DNA from: QUBU01 sp014337915
Lineage (GTDB): Bacteria; Pseudomonadota; Gammaproteobacteria; Steroidobacterales; GCA-2729495
Direction of reading: 5' to 3'
NCBI GenBank assembly: GCA_030263395.1
Contig: SZOW01000003.1
Coordinates: 155,869-219,868 of the forward strand
Length of the DNA stretch: 64,000 nt
Under the pieces are notes generated by a model, which saw only the letters and a list, made by a program, of their open reading frames with translations, was not told the DNA's origin and did not search any database. Both the position numbers and the translations under genes were made by a program. Positions 8,412-19,559 of this stretch are shown here, one piece after another; position 1 is the stretch's first letter, and each line of letters starts with the position of its first letter.

Positions 8412-9990
8412 GGTCGATGCCCGCGGCCTCCAGGATAGCCCGCGCCGGCGCGAGCGCATCCTCGTAGCGGCGCCAGCGGCCGACGCTGCGCCGGTTCAGC
8501 GGCTCGCGCACCTGCACGGCGCTGGCGGTAGCCACCGGTTCCGCATTGTCCTCGAAGCGCAGGCAGGCAGCATCCCAGCGCAGGCCGCAGAATTCGAGCA
8601 GGCGGCGGGTCTCGCCCTCCTGGTCCGCAACCAGTGCCTCGTAGGATAGTTCGTGCACGAAGCCCGGCGCGGCCTGGCGCCAGTGCGCGATCAGCCGGTC
8701 GAACAGCAGGTAGTAGCGCGCCGTGTCGCCGAGGTCGCCGGCGTAACCGTAGTAGGAAAAATTCAGCGCGAACAGCTGGCGGAAGTTGCTGAGACAGGTG
8801 TCCAGCGGATGCCGGCGCAGGCAGATCACGCGCGCCGCGGGCAGGGCCAGGCGGATGACGCCGACGTAGAGGAAGTTGAGCGGCATCTTGTCGACGAAAC
8901 ATGCAGCGCCTGGCGGCGCCGTCGCCGCCAGGTAGTCGCGGCCGATGGCGGCGAAGTCGGCGTCGCCCAGCCGGCGCAGGATGCCGGGGTCGAGCACCTC
9001 GCCTGAGCCGCCGCCCGCGGCCCGGTGCACCGCCAGCTGCAGGTTCTTCGATTCACCGACCGGAGCCACGTCGGGATGGCTGGAGAGGATGCGTTCCACC
9101 AGCGTGGTGCCGGTGCGTGGCATGCCCACCACGAAGATCGGCTCCGCTGTCGGGGCAGCAGGCGCCGGCTGCGCCAGCCGCGCGACGCTGAATGCCTCCT
9201 GCACCGCCGCGAACAGTGCCTGGTCGCGCACAGCGTCGTAGGGCAACTCCCGCCGCTTGCGTGCCTTGCCGGCAGCGAGGTGGGCAAAGGCACTGGCGGC
9301 ATCACCCAGGTCCTCGTACTCCTTCGCGAGCGCATGGCGCAGATGCAGTTCACCGTCGGTGTCGGGCCCCGCGTTGGCCAGCAGGCTCTCCAGTTGCGCG
9401 ATGTGGTTCTGCCCGGCAGTCTGCCGGCGCAGCTCGGACCGTGCCGGATAGGCCTTCCAGAACCGCGGACTCAGCGCGATCGCCGCGTCGAAGGCCTGCC
9501 CGGCGGCGGTGAAATCCCCGGTGAAGCGCAGCGCGGCGCCGAGGTTGAACTGGTAGCCGGGATGGCGTGGGTCGAGCCGTACCGCGCCGGCGAAGGCCTG
9601 CGCGGCGCGAGCGTGGTCGTTGGCGTGGCTGAAGACCACGCCGATGGTGTCCAGCGTCAGCGCATCGGCGGGCTCCAGCGCCAGCGCCCGCCCGGCGGCG
9701 GCGGCCGCTTCGCCGACCCGCTGGAGCGCCACCAGGCAGCGGCCCCGGTGGGCGTGGTAGGCGGCACAGCTGCCGTCGAGGCGGATGGCCGCGTCGATGA
9801 ACTCCAGCGCGTTGGCGAAGCGCCCGCTGCCGGCGGCCACCATCCCCAGCAGGAAGTGTGCTTCGGCATCGCCGCGGTCGGCTGCGAGCAGGCGCAGGCA
9901 GCTGTCCTGCGCCCGGGCCAGGTCACCGCGCGCCAGCGCGGAGCGTGCCGCCTGGCGCAGTGCCCGGGAATCGGCCGGGGCGCCGGTCAT
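8398..9990 (-). CDS. TPR-repeat sulfotransferase
   Basis: A 530-residue cytosolic fusion. Residues about 1-240 are tetratricopeptide repeats (for example DAEAHFLLGMVAAGSGRFANALEFI and HPGYQFNLGAALRFTGDF). Residues about 270-500 are a sulfotransferase domain. The 5'-phosphosulfate loop is FVVGMPRTGTTLVERILSSHP and the 3'-phosphate region is RVICLRRHPLDTCLSNF, both needed for PAPS binding. The predicted reaction is sulfate transfer from PAPS to a hydroxyl or tyrosine of an unknown acceptor. The gene starts 15 bp after the TonB-receptor stop on the same strand, so the pair is probably one operon. The ATG at 9990 directly precedes the repeats. Confidence 0.87.
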   Translation of the reverse strand: MTGAPADSRALRQAARSALARGDLARAQDSCLRLLAADRGDAEAHFLLGMVAAGSGRFANALEFIDAAIRLDGSCAAYHAHRGRCLVALQRVGEAAAAAGRALALEPADALTLDTIGVVFSHANDHARAAQAFAGAVRLDPRHPGYQFNLGAALRFTGDFTAAGQAFDAAIALSPRFWKAYPARSELRRQTAGQNHIAQLESLLANAGPDTDGELHLRHALAKEYEDLGDAASAFAHLAAGKARKRRELPYDAVRDQALFAAVQEAFSVARLAQPAPAAPTAEPIFVVGMPRTGTTLVERILSSHPDVAPVGESKNLQLAVHRAAGGGSGEVLDPGILRRLGDADFAAIGRDYLAATAPPGAACFVDKMPLNFLYVGVIRLALPAARVICLRRHPLDTCLSNFRQLFALNFSYYGYAGDLGDTARYYLLFDRLIAHWRQAAPGFVHELSYEALVADQEGETRRLLEFCGLRWDAACLRFEDNAEPVATASAVQVREPLNRRSVGRWRRYEDALAPARAILEAAGIDLSPA

Positions 9991-10005
9991 GCACCACCCC
10001 GGCGT

Positions 10006-12402
10006 TCAGTCCATGCGGAAGCGGTAGCGGAAGCGCAGCCCGACCTCGCGCGGCCGCAGCACGTCCTGGTGGTAGCGCCGCAGGGCGAAGCCGCCGACAT
10101 CGCGGATGTAGCTGCGGTCCTGGCGCACGCCGGTGACCGCGAACTTGTCGGTGAGGTTGTCGGCATACAGGGTGGCTTCCCAGGCCTCGTCACCAAGGGA
10201 CAGCGACGCATTGTGGACCGTGAAGCCGCCGATGTCCTCGCCATTGTTGCGCAGGCCCACCTTGGAATAGATGTCACTCTGCGCCGTGAGGCCGTAGTCG
10301 GCGGTGATGCGCCGGCCACTGGCGATGGCGGTCGTGTAGCGCAGGCCGAAGGCGCCCTTGTGCTCGGGCGTGCCGGCCAGGCGGTCGCCGTCCCTGCCAT
10401 CGGCCACGCCATCGACCACGCCCGGGGCATCCTCGGTGAGCTCGGCGTCGGCCCAGGCGTAGCTGCCGCGGAGCGACCAGTGCTCGTCGAGCATGTATTC
10501 GGTGGACAGCTCGACACCGACGCTGCGGGCCTTGCCGCCATTGCCGGTGATCGGCAGCCCGCCGATGGCCGAGGTGCTGGCGATCTGGATGTCCTGCCAG
10601 TCGATCCAGAACAGCGCGCCGTTGACGATCAGCCGCCGGTCCAGCCAGGCGCTGTGCGCGCCGAGCTCGTAGTTGCGCGTGGTGTCCGGCTTGATCAGCA
10701 CCTCGTCCGGCGCCAGGCAGAAAGTCTGGCCGGGAGGTACCGGGTCCGGGCAGGGCGGGCCGGAATTCACACCGCCGATGCGGTAACCCTCGCTGTAGGT
10801 TGCATAGGCCGTGAGGTCGGCGCTCAGGTCCACGGAGGTGTTGAGCTTGAAGATGAAGTCGCTGTCACTGACCTTGTTCGGGTCGCAGGAGAAGGCATAG
10901 CCGCTGGAAAGTCCATTCACCAGCGGGAAGTCCGTGCAGATCTGCACCTTCTCCTCGTAGTCGAAGTAGCGGGCGCCCGCTGTCAGCTGCCAGGCGTCGG
11001 TGAAGTGGTAGCCGATCTCGCCGAAGATGGCCTTCTCTTCCAGGTCATCGTCGGTCAGCTGCACATACTCGCGGTTGTCCGGCCGGTCGATGCCCGCGTA
11101 CGCGGGATAGCCCGGGGTGAACTCCTCGCTCTTCGCGTCGGTGTCGAAGTTGTTGTAGAACAGCCCGGCGATCCAGTTCCAGCGGCTGTCGTTGTCCGAC
11201 ACCAGGCGGATCTCCTGGTTGAAGCGGTTCTCGTCGGCCTGGTCCAGGGTGTAGGCAGAGAACGCCGGGAAGCCCTCGTAGCCATACTCGAAGTTGAGCA
11301 GCAGGTCGGTCTGGTCGCGCTGGCCATCCTCGTGGAACATCGAGTATCCCGTCGCCGAAGTCAGTTTCGCGTGCCCCAGCAGTGGCAGGTCGAGATCCGC
11401 CACGTTGACCTCCAGGCTGACGAGGTGGTTCTGCCGCTCGTTGGGTTCCAGGTAACGGTAGGCGGAGACATAGTTGCCGGTGCCGAAGGCGGCGACGTGG
11501 TTCATCTGCCGGCCGCCGATGTCGCTGTCCTGGTAGTAGTAGCCCAGCGTGGCGTCGATGTTCGCCGCCGGCGTCCACTGCAGCAGCGAGCGGGCGTACA
11601 GCGTGTGCTCGGAGTTGGCATCCTCCTTGCGGCTGAGATTTGCGGCCACATCCGCCGGGTTGCCGAGATCCGGCTGCGGATTGGAGACACCGGGCACCGT
11701 CACCAGGTAGTCATAGTCGATGAACCCGGGATCGCTGACGCTGCCCACCAGCACGCGCCAGGCCAGCTGCTCGCTCAGCGGCAGGTTCATCACCACCTCG
11801 CCATCGAAACCCAGCCCATCGCTGTGGCCGAGGGCGTAGGCCTGGCCTTCGACATCGACGGTGAAGGCATCGGTCCGCGGCCGCTGCGGGATGTAGCGCA
11901 CCGCGCCACCCAGCGTGCTGGCGCCGTAGAGCGTGCCCTGGGGCCCGAGCAGCACCTCGACCCGGTCGAGGTCCTTGAGCTTCAGGTCCAGGTACAGTGG
12001 TATCTCGCCGATGTAGGTGCCGACGACATTGCCGCTGGTGTTATTCAGCAGTTCGGTGCCGTTCAGCGAATCGGTGTTCAGGCCGCGCACCGTCATGACG
12101 TTGCCGGCGCGCGGTCCCTGGTCGATGACGGTGAGCCCCGGCACCACGCGGCCGAGGTCGGCGAGATCGTTCAGCCGCTGTTCCTCGAGCTGCTGGCTGC
12201 CGATGGCGGCGATGTTGTAGGGGATTTCCTGGATGGAGGTCGCGCGCCGCGAGGCGGTGACGATGATCTCCGGAATGCCCGCGTCGGCTGCGGTGGCGCC
12301 GGGCGGCACCAGGCTCGCCGCGCCGAACGTCGCGGCGACGGCGGCAGTCAGCGGATGAATACGCAAGGCGGGCCGCAGTGGCCGCCGGCGGCAATGAACC
12401 AT
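10006..12402 (-). CDS. TonB-dependent outer-membrane receptor
   Basis: A 798-residue TonB-dependent receptor. The N-terminus has a signal peptide (LTAAVAATFGAASLVPPGATA). The TonB box region EIIVTASRRATSIQEIPYNIAAI leads into the plug domain, which has GPQGTLYGASTLGGAVRYIPQRP. The rest is a 22-strand-type beta barrel ending in an aromatic-rich strand (LRFRYRFRMD), slightly atypical in its last residues. Such receptors import bulky substrates using proton motive force. The ligand is unknown; no iron-siderophore genes are adjacent. GGGGAG lies upstream of the ATG at 12402. The TPR-sulfotransferase follows by 15 bp. Confidence 0.9.
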   Translation of the reverse strand: MVHCRRRPLRPALRIHPLTAAVAATFGAASLVPPGATAADAGIPEIIVTASRRATSIQEIPYNIAAIGSQQLEEQRLNDLADLGRVVPGLTVIDQGPRAGNVMTVRGLNTDSLNGTELLNNTSGNVVGTYIGEIPLYLDLKLKDLDRVEVLLGPQGTLYGASTLGGAVRYIPQRPRTDAFTVDVEGQAYALGHSDGLGFDGEVVMNLPLSEQLAWRVLVGSVSDPGFIDYDYLVTVPGVSNPQPDLGNPADVAANLSRKEDANSEHTLYARSLLQWTPAANIDATLGYYYQDSDIGGRQMNHVAAFGTGNYVSAYRYLEPNERQNHLVSLEVNVADLDLPLLGHAKLTSATGYSMFHEDGQRDQTDLLLNFEYGYEGFPAFSAYTLDQADENRFNQEIRLVSDNDSRWNWIAGLFYNNFDTDAKSEEFTPGYPAYAGIDRPDNREYVQLTDDDLEEKAIFGEIGYHFTDAWQLTAGARYFDYEEKVQICTDFPLVNGLSSGYAFSCDPNKVSDSDFIFKLNTSVDLSADLTAYATYSEGYRIGGVNSGPPCPDPVPPGQTFCLAPDEVLIKPDTTRNYELGAHSAWLDRRLIVNGALFWIDWQDIQIASTSAIGGLPITGNGGKARSVGVELSTEYMLDEHWSLRGSYAWADAELTEDAPGVVDGVADGRDGDRLAGTPEHKGAFGLRYTTAIASGRRITADYGLTAQSDIYSKVGLRNNGEDIGGFTVHNASLSLGDEAWEATLYADNLTDKFAVTGVRQDRSYIRDVGGFALRRYHQDVLRPREVGLRFRYRFRMD

Positions 12403-12474
12403 TTACAACTCCCCGAGCCCCTATCCCTGGGGGGCAACGCTGGGACGACATAATCAGTCGCCCCTTCATGGGGA

Positions 12475-13653
12475 TCATAGGAACGGATTCACATTTCCCG
12501 CGCTGTGGGATCCGGCAACGGGGGCCCGCGGCCAGCCCCACAGGGCCAGCACGATGCCGCCCATGCCCAGCAGCAGCACCGCCAGCCGCGCCAGGCTACC
12601 GAGCAACGGCAGGCCACCGACCAGGGCGAGCAGCAACAGCACCAGCAGCAGCGCGAGCAGGCGGCGCCCGGCGCTGGCCGGCTGGCCGGGCCGCAGCACT
12701 TCCAGGGCGCGATCGCCGAGGTACAACGCACCCACCACATAGGCGCCGATCAGCATGGCGAGATAGACCAGCACCAGGATCAGCGCCAGCGGCAGGCCCA
12801 CCAGGGTGATGGCCAGCGCCACGGCCAGGAACGGCACGCCGGCCAGCACCGCCAGCCCGACCACCATGCCGAACCAGGGTCTTGCGCCCAGTGCCGCAGT
12901 CGTGCGGCGCGAAAAGCCGGCGAAGGCATAGGCGAGCAGCAGGCCGAGCGCCAGCAGGCCCGCGAACCAGAACCAGCCGGCACCGCGCGCGGCGCTGGCA
13001 CCGCCCCAGTCATCCGCCGCGGCAGCAGTGCGATCCTCGTCGCGGCTGATGCCCTCCCCGACTTCCAGGTCTTCCGGCAGCTGGACCGGGCTCGTGGTCC
13101 GGTAGCGCAGCGCACCGCCGATGCGCGTGCCGGGCAGCACCGTCAGGCGCTCGGCGTAGACCCGCACGTCGCCATAGACGATGCCGCCGATGGTGACGTC
13201 GCCGCCGGCCACGGTCAGGTAATGGCCGAACTCGCCCTCGGCATCGACGCTGCCACCGGCGATGGCCACGCCCCCGGCGATGCTCGACTCGGGCGTGATC
13301 CGCACCCGGCCACCGGCCAGGCGGGCATTGCCCTGCACCAGCGCATCCACCTCGACCTGCCCCGCGACCGCGTAGAGATCCTGGCCCACCGTGGCGCGCA
13401 CCGCCACCTGGCCGCCGGCGAGGCTGGCATCGCCGGAAATGGAGGCGTTGCTCTCCACCGTGGCGCCGGCGAGCAGCGCATCGCCGCCGACGGTCTGTTC
13501 CAGGCGCACGCTGCCGCCGGCCTGGAAGTAATCGTCCTCGATCGCGAGGCCGCCCAGGTCGCCGGCCGCCAGCGCCGGCGTGGAGCAGCCACCCGCCAGG
13601 CAGAGCAGCGGCCCCAGCAGCCGGCGGCCGGTGATCAGGGCTGTGCTGCGCAT
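12475..13653 (-). CDS. Bactofilin-like polymer-forming membrane protein
   Basis: A 392-residue protein with an N-terminal signal sequence ending near ALAAG. Residues about 35-190 are right-handed short beta-repeats (GGDALLAGATVESNASISGDASLAGGQVAVRA...) of the bactofilin / polymer-forming type. From about 225 onward there are four to five hydrophobic segments. The architecture resembles uncharacterised polymer-forming cytoskeletal proteins with C-terminal membrane domains. The ATG at 13653 was chosen because GGAG lies 7 bp upstream; an ATG 18 bp further upstream lacks a ribosome site. It lies 72 bp upstream of the TonB receptor on the same strand. Function unknown. Confidence 0.7.
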   Translation of the reverse strand: MRSTALITGRRLLGPLLCLAGGCSTPALAAGDLGGLAIEDDYFQAGGSVRLEQTVGGDALLAGATVESNASISGDASLAGGQVAVRATVGQDLYAVAGQVEVDALVQGNARLAGGRVRITPESSIAGGVAIAGGSVDAEGEFGHYLTVAGGDVTIGGIVYGDVRVYAERLTVLPGTRIGGALRYRTTSPVQLPEDLEVGEGISRDEDRTAAAADDWGGASAARGAGWFWFAGLLALGLLLAYAFAGFSRRTTAALGARPWFGMVVGLAVLAGVPFLAVALAITLVGLPLALILVLVYLAMLIGAYVVGALYLGDRALEVLRPGQPASAGRRLLALLLVLLLLALVGGLPLLGSLARLAVLLLGMGGIVLALWGWPRAPVAGSHSAGNVNPFL

Positions 13654-13679
13654 CGACTGCTCCTTCGGCATGTCGCCAC

Positions 13680-14789
<1,110 letters not shown>

Positions 14790-14830
14790 CGGCTCGCTCC
14801 TGCTCCGTGAATCCCGGAGTATAGGCGAGC

Positions 14831-14857
14831 CGCGCCGGGCCGTGAGGGCCCGGCGCG
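14831..14857 (-). terminator. Hairpin after rhlE
   Basis: Perfect 11-bp stem (14831-14841 with 14847-14857, CGCGCCGGGCC pairing) and a GTGAG loop, placed 8 bp past the rhlE stop and upstream of the dehydrogenase gene. No U-run follows, so it may only pause polymerase or protect the 3' end. Confidence 0.45.
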
Positions 14858-14865
14858 GAGTCGGG

Positions 14866-16182
<1,317 letters not shown>

Positions 16183-16392
16183 TGAAAAGTTCCTGGAAAA
16201 ATACGCAAGCCGCCCGGTCCGGGGCCGCGCAGGCGCGGTCCGGTGCGGTCACGAGCGGGAAATCAGTTACCGGAGTGCGTCAGGGAAATCGCGACGGACT
16301 GCGAGCCGGGGCGGCGCTGACCGCGCACGTGCCCGAACGGCGGGGCGCACTGTAACCGGGATCGGCCGCCACGTCCACCCCAGGGAGATAAG
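16183..16392 (-). promoter_or_regulatory. Upstream leader of rhlE
   Basis: Non-coding stretch between rhlE and the inverted repeat. On the minus strand it ends in GCTTGCGTATTTTTCCAGGA just before the start codon, which supplies the ribosome site. The length allows a structured 5' leader such as cold-shock helicase genes often have, but no known RNA motif could be identified. No convincing coding frame was seen. Confidence 0.35.
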
Positions 16393-16504
16393 GAGATAGG
16401 GGGAGATAGGGGGACAGTTTACTCAACTCGGCTATGCACGCCCCGTACTCCGACAGCCTATAGAGCCGAGTTGAGTAAACTGTCCCCCTATCTCCCCCTA
16501 TCTC
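16393..16504. repeat. Large inverted repeat with perfect 41-bp arms
   Basis: Left arm 16393-16433 and right arm 16464-16504 are perfect reverse complements; a 30-bp spacer separates them. Each arm carries a tandem GAGATAGGGG-type unit and then GGACAGTTTACTCAACTCGG. The right arm overlaps the last two bases-plus of the aldehyde dehydrogenase stop region. The arms include GGGGACAGTTTACT, a motif I associate with REP-like palindromes mobilised by RAYT transposases; that link is recollection and inference. As RNA it would form a very stable hairpin between the ALDH operon and rhlE, which could also end transcription. Confidence 0.85.
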
Positions 16505-17933
16505 AGATGCGGGCCGGGACGCCGCGCTGGGCGAGCAGTGCCTTCTTGCGGAAGAAGCGCAGCAGCCCGGCGTCGCCGTGGCGGGAGCCGCCGATGCCCG
16601 AGTAGCCGAAGGAGTTCTTCTCCGCCTCGTAGGTCTCGCGGGTCAGGCCGGCATCGTTGAGGCTCATGCCGCCAGCATTGATGCGCTCGGCCACGGCGCG
16701 CGCCTCCTCCAGCGTACCGGCGAATACCGCGCCCGAGAGCCCGTAGATGCTGTCGTTGGCGAGCGCCACGGCCTCGTCGACGTTGCGGAACTTCATCACC
16801 GGCGTCACCGGGCCGAAGGTCTCCTCGGTCATCAGCGTCATGCCGTGGTCGACCCCGGTCACCACCGTGGCCGGCACGTAGCGGCCACCGCCCAGCGACA
16901 GGCTCTTGCCGCCGCAGCGAATGACGGCGCCCTTCGCCACCGCGTCATCGAGCTGCGCGTCGATGATGTCGGCCTGGCGGTCGAAGATCATCGGGCCGAC
17001 CTGGCCATCGTTGATGTCCGGGTAGTTGAGGCGGATGCGCTTCGATTTCTCCACCAGCAGCTCGACCAGGCGGTCGTGTATCGACTCATGCGCGTAGATG
17101 CGCTCCACCGCCAGGCAGGCCTGGCCGCTGGCGAGGCAGGAGGAACGCAGGATGCCATCGCTCGCCTGCTCGAGGTTGGCCGAGGCCAGCACCACCACCG
17201 GATCCTTGCCACCGAGCTCGAGGAACGCAGGGATGAAATGACTGGCGGCGGCCACCGCCACCTTGCGGCCGGTGGCCACGCTGCCGGTGAAGCAGACCAC
17301 GTCGACGTTGGCGACCAGCGCCGCACCGGTCTCGCGACCGCCGGCGATGATGTCGAACACCCGGGCCAGTTCCGGCACCGAGCGGATGATGGCGCGCAGC
17401 GGCGGGGCGAAGCGCGGTGTCACCTCGCTCGGCTTCACCAGCACCGCGCAGCCGGCCAGCAGCGCCGGCACCGAGTCGATCAGCGACAGCGCCATCGGGA
17501 AGTTCCACGGGCTGATCACCCCGACCAGCGGGTAAGGCACCAGCTGGTGGGCCACGCGCAGCGTCGGCATGATCTTCGAGTCGAACTCCACCGTCGTGAC
17601 GATGGCCGGCGCACGCTCACACCAGCGACGGATGTTGCGTGCCGCGGAGACGATCTCGCCCGCGGCCACCGACACGCGGCCGGTATCGATGCTCAGCGCC
17701 TGCACCAGCGGCTCGCGCTGCGCCTCGAGCGCGTCGGCGAAGCGGCGCATGACGGCAATGCGCGCCGCGAGGCCGGCCTCGCGCCAGGCCATCTGCTCCT
17801 GGCGCAGCGCCTGGCAGCGCGCGGCGAGTTCGCTGTCCGTGGGCGGCGTGAATTCGTAGTCATCCTTGCCGCTGCGCGGATTGCGCACGGCGATGGCCGG
17901 TGAAACTGTGCTGACTGGCTGGCTGGCTTGCAT
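16503..17933 (-). CDS. Aldehyde dehydrogenase family protein
   Basis: A 476-residue NAD(P)+-dependent aldehyde dehydrogenase. Visible active-site residues are Asn144 in SPWNFPMA, Lys167 in VLVKPSE, general base Glu239 in FLELGGKDP, and nucleophile Cys273 in ASGQACLAVERIY. The FTGSVATGR Rossmann loop is present. Substrate is not readable. Because the gene lies 33 bp downstream of the AbfD homologue, a semialdehyde from the same pathway is plausible (succinate semialdehyde is the textbook partner; inference). Its stop codon falls inside the right arm of the large inverted repeat. No strong ribosome site precedes the ATG. Confidence 0.87.
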   Translation of the reverse strand: MQASQPVSTVSPAIAVRNPRSGKDDYEFTPPTDSELAARCQALRQEQMAWREAGLAARIAVMRRFADALEAQREPLVQALSIDTGRVSVAAGEIVSAARNIRRWCERAPAIVTTVEFDSKIMPTLRVAHQLVPYPLVGVISPWNFPMALSLIDSVPALLAGCAVLVKPSEVTPRFAPPLRAIIRSVPELARVFDIIAGGRETGAALVANVDVVCFTGSVATGRKVAVAAASHFIPAFLELGGKDPVVVLASANLEQASDGILRSSCLASGQACLAVERIYAHESIHDRLVELLVEKSKRIRLNYPDINDGQVGPMIFDRQADIIDAQLDDAVAKGAVIRCGGKSLSLGGGRYVPATVVTGVDHGMTLMTEETFGPVTPVMKFRNVDEAVALANDSIYGLSGAVFAGTLEEARAVAERINAGGMSLNDAGLTRETYEAEKNSFGYSGIGGSRHGDAGLLRFFRKKALLAQRGVPARI

Positions 17934-17966
17934 GGCGTTCTGGCGACGGCTGTCGCTCCCTTGTTG

Positions 17967-19559
17967 CTAGTCGTGCGTGCCCGGCCCTTCGACGGGCCGG
18001 AACACGCGGTTCAGGTATTGCCCGGGATCGTCCCCGGCGTCGGTCCCGGGCCCGGCAGCAGCGCCGGAGCCCGCATCCGCCTGCTCGCCCGGCTGCGGAC
18101 CGATGCCGGCCAGGGCTTTGGCGAGGTCCTTCTTGAACTCGAGCTGCATGGCGCGGCCGATCTGGATGCGCTGCGCCTGCGGCGAGCCCGCACCGTGCAA
18201 CGATTCGGTCAGGTAGCCGACGGCGTTACGCCCCATGGTCATGTTCTCGATCAGCCGCAGGATGCGCATGCGGTCCTCGGCAGCAATGCCTGCGCGGCCC
18301 TGCAGGTACTTGCGCAGCAGCGCACCGATCTCCGGATGCCCGAGGTCGGCGGCCGCCGGCATGGTGACCACCAGCCCGCCCGCGAGGTCCTGGGCGAGCC
18401 GGCCGATCTCGTAGGGCAGCTTCGTCACATGGTGCTTGCAGACGTTGGCGAGCATGTCGTCGGCCTGGTAGACGCCCGAGGCCATGGCGGTGGCCTGGTA
18501 GCTGGCAGCGACACCGGTGCCATAGATGGTCTCGTTGAGGTGGGTCATCTCCACCAGCTTGTCGCGGATGTGGCTGGCCCGCTCCACGCCGTTGTAGTCG
18601 GCAATGGTGGCAGCGGCACCGATCAGCACGTCGCCGACGCCAGTCTTGCAGACATAGCTGCGGCGATGGTACCCGGTGAAGCGGTCGACCAGCACGGCGG
18701 CGAACTCGTGCTCGCCATCCATGAAGACGCGCTCCTGCGGAATAAATACGTCGTCGAAGACGATCATCGCCTCCTGGCCCGCGTAGTGCTGGTTGCCCGC
18801 ATCGATGCCGCCGTCCATCGCGCGGTTGTCGCAGCTCTGCCGGCCGTAGACGTAGGTGATGCCCGGCGCGTCCACCGGGATGGCGCCGACGATGGCGTAG
18901 TCGCGGTCCGCGGCCTCCAGCCGCATGGTCGGCATGACCAGCAGCCAGTGGGAATTCACGCAGCCGGTCTGGTGGGCCTTGGCACCACGGATCCAGACGC
19001 CGCTGGCGTCCCGGCGCACCACGTGCACGAAGGCATCCGGGTCGGCCTGCTCGTGGGGTGCCTTGCCGCGGTCACCCTTGGCATCGGTCATCGCGCCGCC
19101 GACCACGAGGTTGCGCCGCTGCACCATCGCCAGGAAATCCAGCAGCCGCCGGTGGTAGCCGGTGGCGTGACGCGCATCGATCTCGTGGGTGACCGAGTGC
19201 AGCGCGTTGAAGGCATCCATGCCGACACAGCGCTGGAAGCAGGTACCGGTAAGCTGGCCGAGGCGCCGCTGCATCTTGTTCTGCATCACCAGGTCGCCGG
19301 GCGAGGTGGCGATGTGCAGGAAACGGTTGACGCGCGTGCCGGTGTAGGGCGAGAGCGCCGAGGCCAGCTCCGGGTTGCGCAGCGCGAGGTCGTAGGTTTC
19401 CGCCACGGCATTGATCGACGGGCGGATCACCGGGTGGTCCACTGGCTCGTCGATGAACTCGCCCTGGAGGAAGACGCGCAGCCCGCGCCCGCGCAGCGAG
19501 GCGATGTACTCCGCACCGCTGCGGATCGGCCGGGGTTCTGTGCCGTCCGGGGCGTTCAC
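17967..19559 (-). CDS. abfD: 4-hydroxybutyryl-CoA dehydratase / vinylacetyl-CoA isomerase homologue
   Basis: A 530-residue FAD and [4Fe-4S] protein of the HpaB/AbfD superfamily. It matches AbfD rather than HpaB in long conserved blocks: FQRCVGMDAFNALHS, GGAMTDAKGDRGKAP, RGAKAHQTG, ANVCKHHVTKLPYEI, TESLHGAGSPQAQR. All four iron-sulfur ligands known for AbfD have counterparts: Cys107, Cys111, His298 and Cys304. The catalytic residues corresponding to Glu257, Tyr296, Lys300 and Glu455 of AbfD appear as Glu263, Tyr302, Lys305 and Glu452. One residue is missing between His and Cys (HRRSYVC, versus HRQSYGGC as I recall AbfD). About 40 extra residues form a Gly/Ala/Asp-rich C-terminal tail. AbfD dehydrates 4-hydroxybutyryl-CoA to crotonyl-CoA by a radical route. 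The true substrate here may differ. GTG start, 4-bp overlap with the upstream gene. Confidence 0.82.
   Translation of the reverse strand: MNAPDGTEPRPIRSGAEYIASLRGRGLRVFLQGEFIDEPVDHPVIRPSINAVAETYDLALRNPELASALSPYTGTRVNRFLHIATSPGDLVMQNKMQRRLGQLTGTCFQRCVGMDAFNALHSVTHEIDARHATGYHRRLLDFLAMVQRRNLVVGGAMTDAKGDRGKAPHEQADPDAFVHVVRRDASGVWIRGAKAHQTGCVNSHWLLVMPTMRLEAADRDYAIVGAIPVDAPGITYVYGRQSCDNRAMDGGIDAGNQHYAGQEAMIVFDDVFIPQERVFMDGEHEFAAVLVDRFTGYHRRSYVCKTGVGDVLIGAAATIADYNGVERASHIRDKLVEMTHLNETIYGTGVAASYQATAMASGVYQADDMLANVCKHHVTKLPYEIGRLAQDLAGGLVVTMPAAADLGHPEIGALLRKYLQGRAGIAAEDRMRILRLIENMTMGRNAVGYLTESLHGAGSPQAQRIQIGRAMQLEFKKDLAKALAGIGPQPGEQADAGSGAAAGPGTDAGDDPGQYLNRVFRPVEGPGTHD

Noticed and set aside
9025..12453. 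Open plus-strand frame of more than 1,100 codons
   Set aside because: It is antisense to the TPR-sulfotransferase and TonB-receptor genes. Its composition (long runs of Ala, Gly, Val, Arg, His) is what GC-rich DNA gives on the opposite strand, and no domain is recognisable.
16183..16392. Riboswitch or cold-shock RNA element upstream of rhlE
   Set aside because: Only the length of the leader suggests it; no conserved motif or convincing fold could be recognised by eye.
17967..19559. Annotation as 4-hydroxyphenylacetate 3-monooxygenase (HpaB)
   Set aside because: Same superfamily, but the CxxxC, HxxxxxC and TESxHGAGSPQAQR features belong to 4-hydroxybutyryl-CoA dehydratase and are not expected in HpaB.
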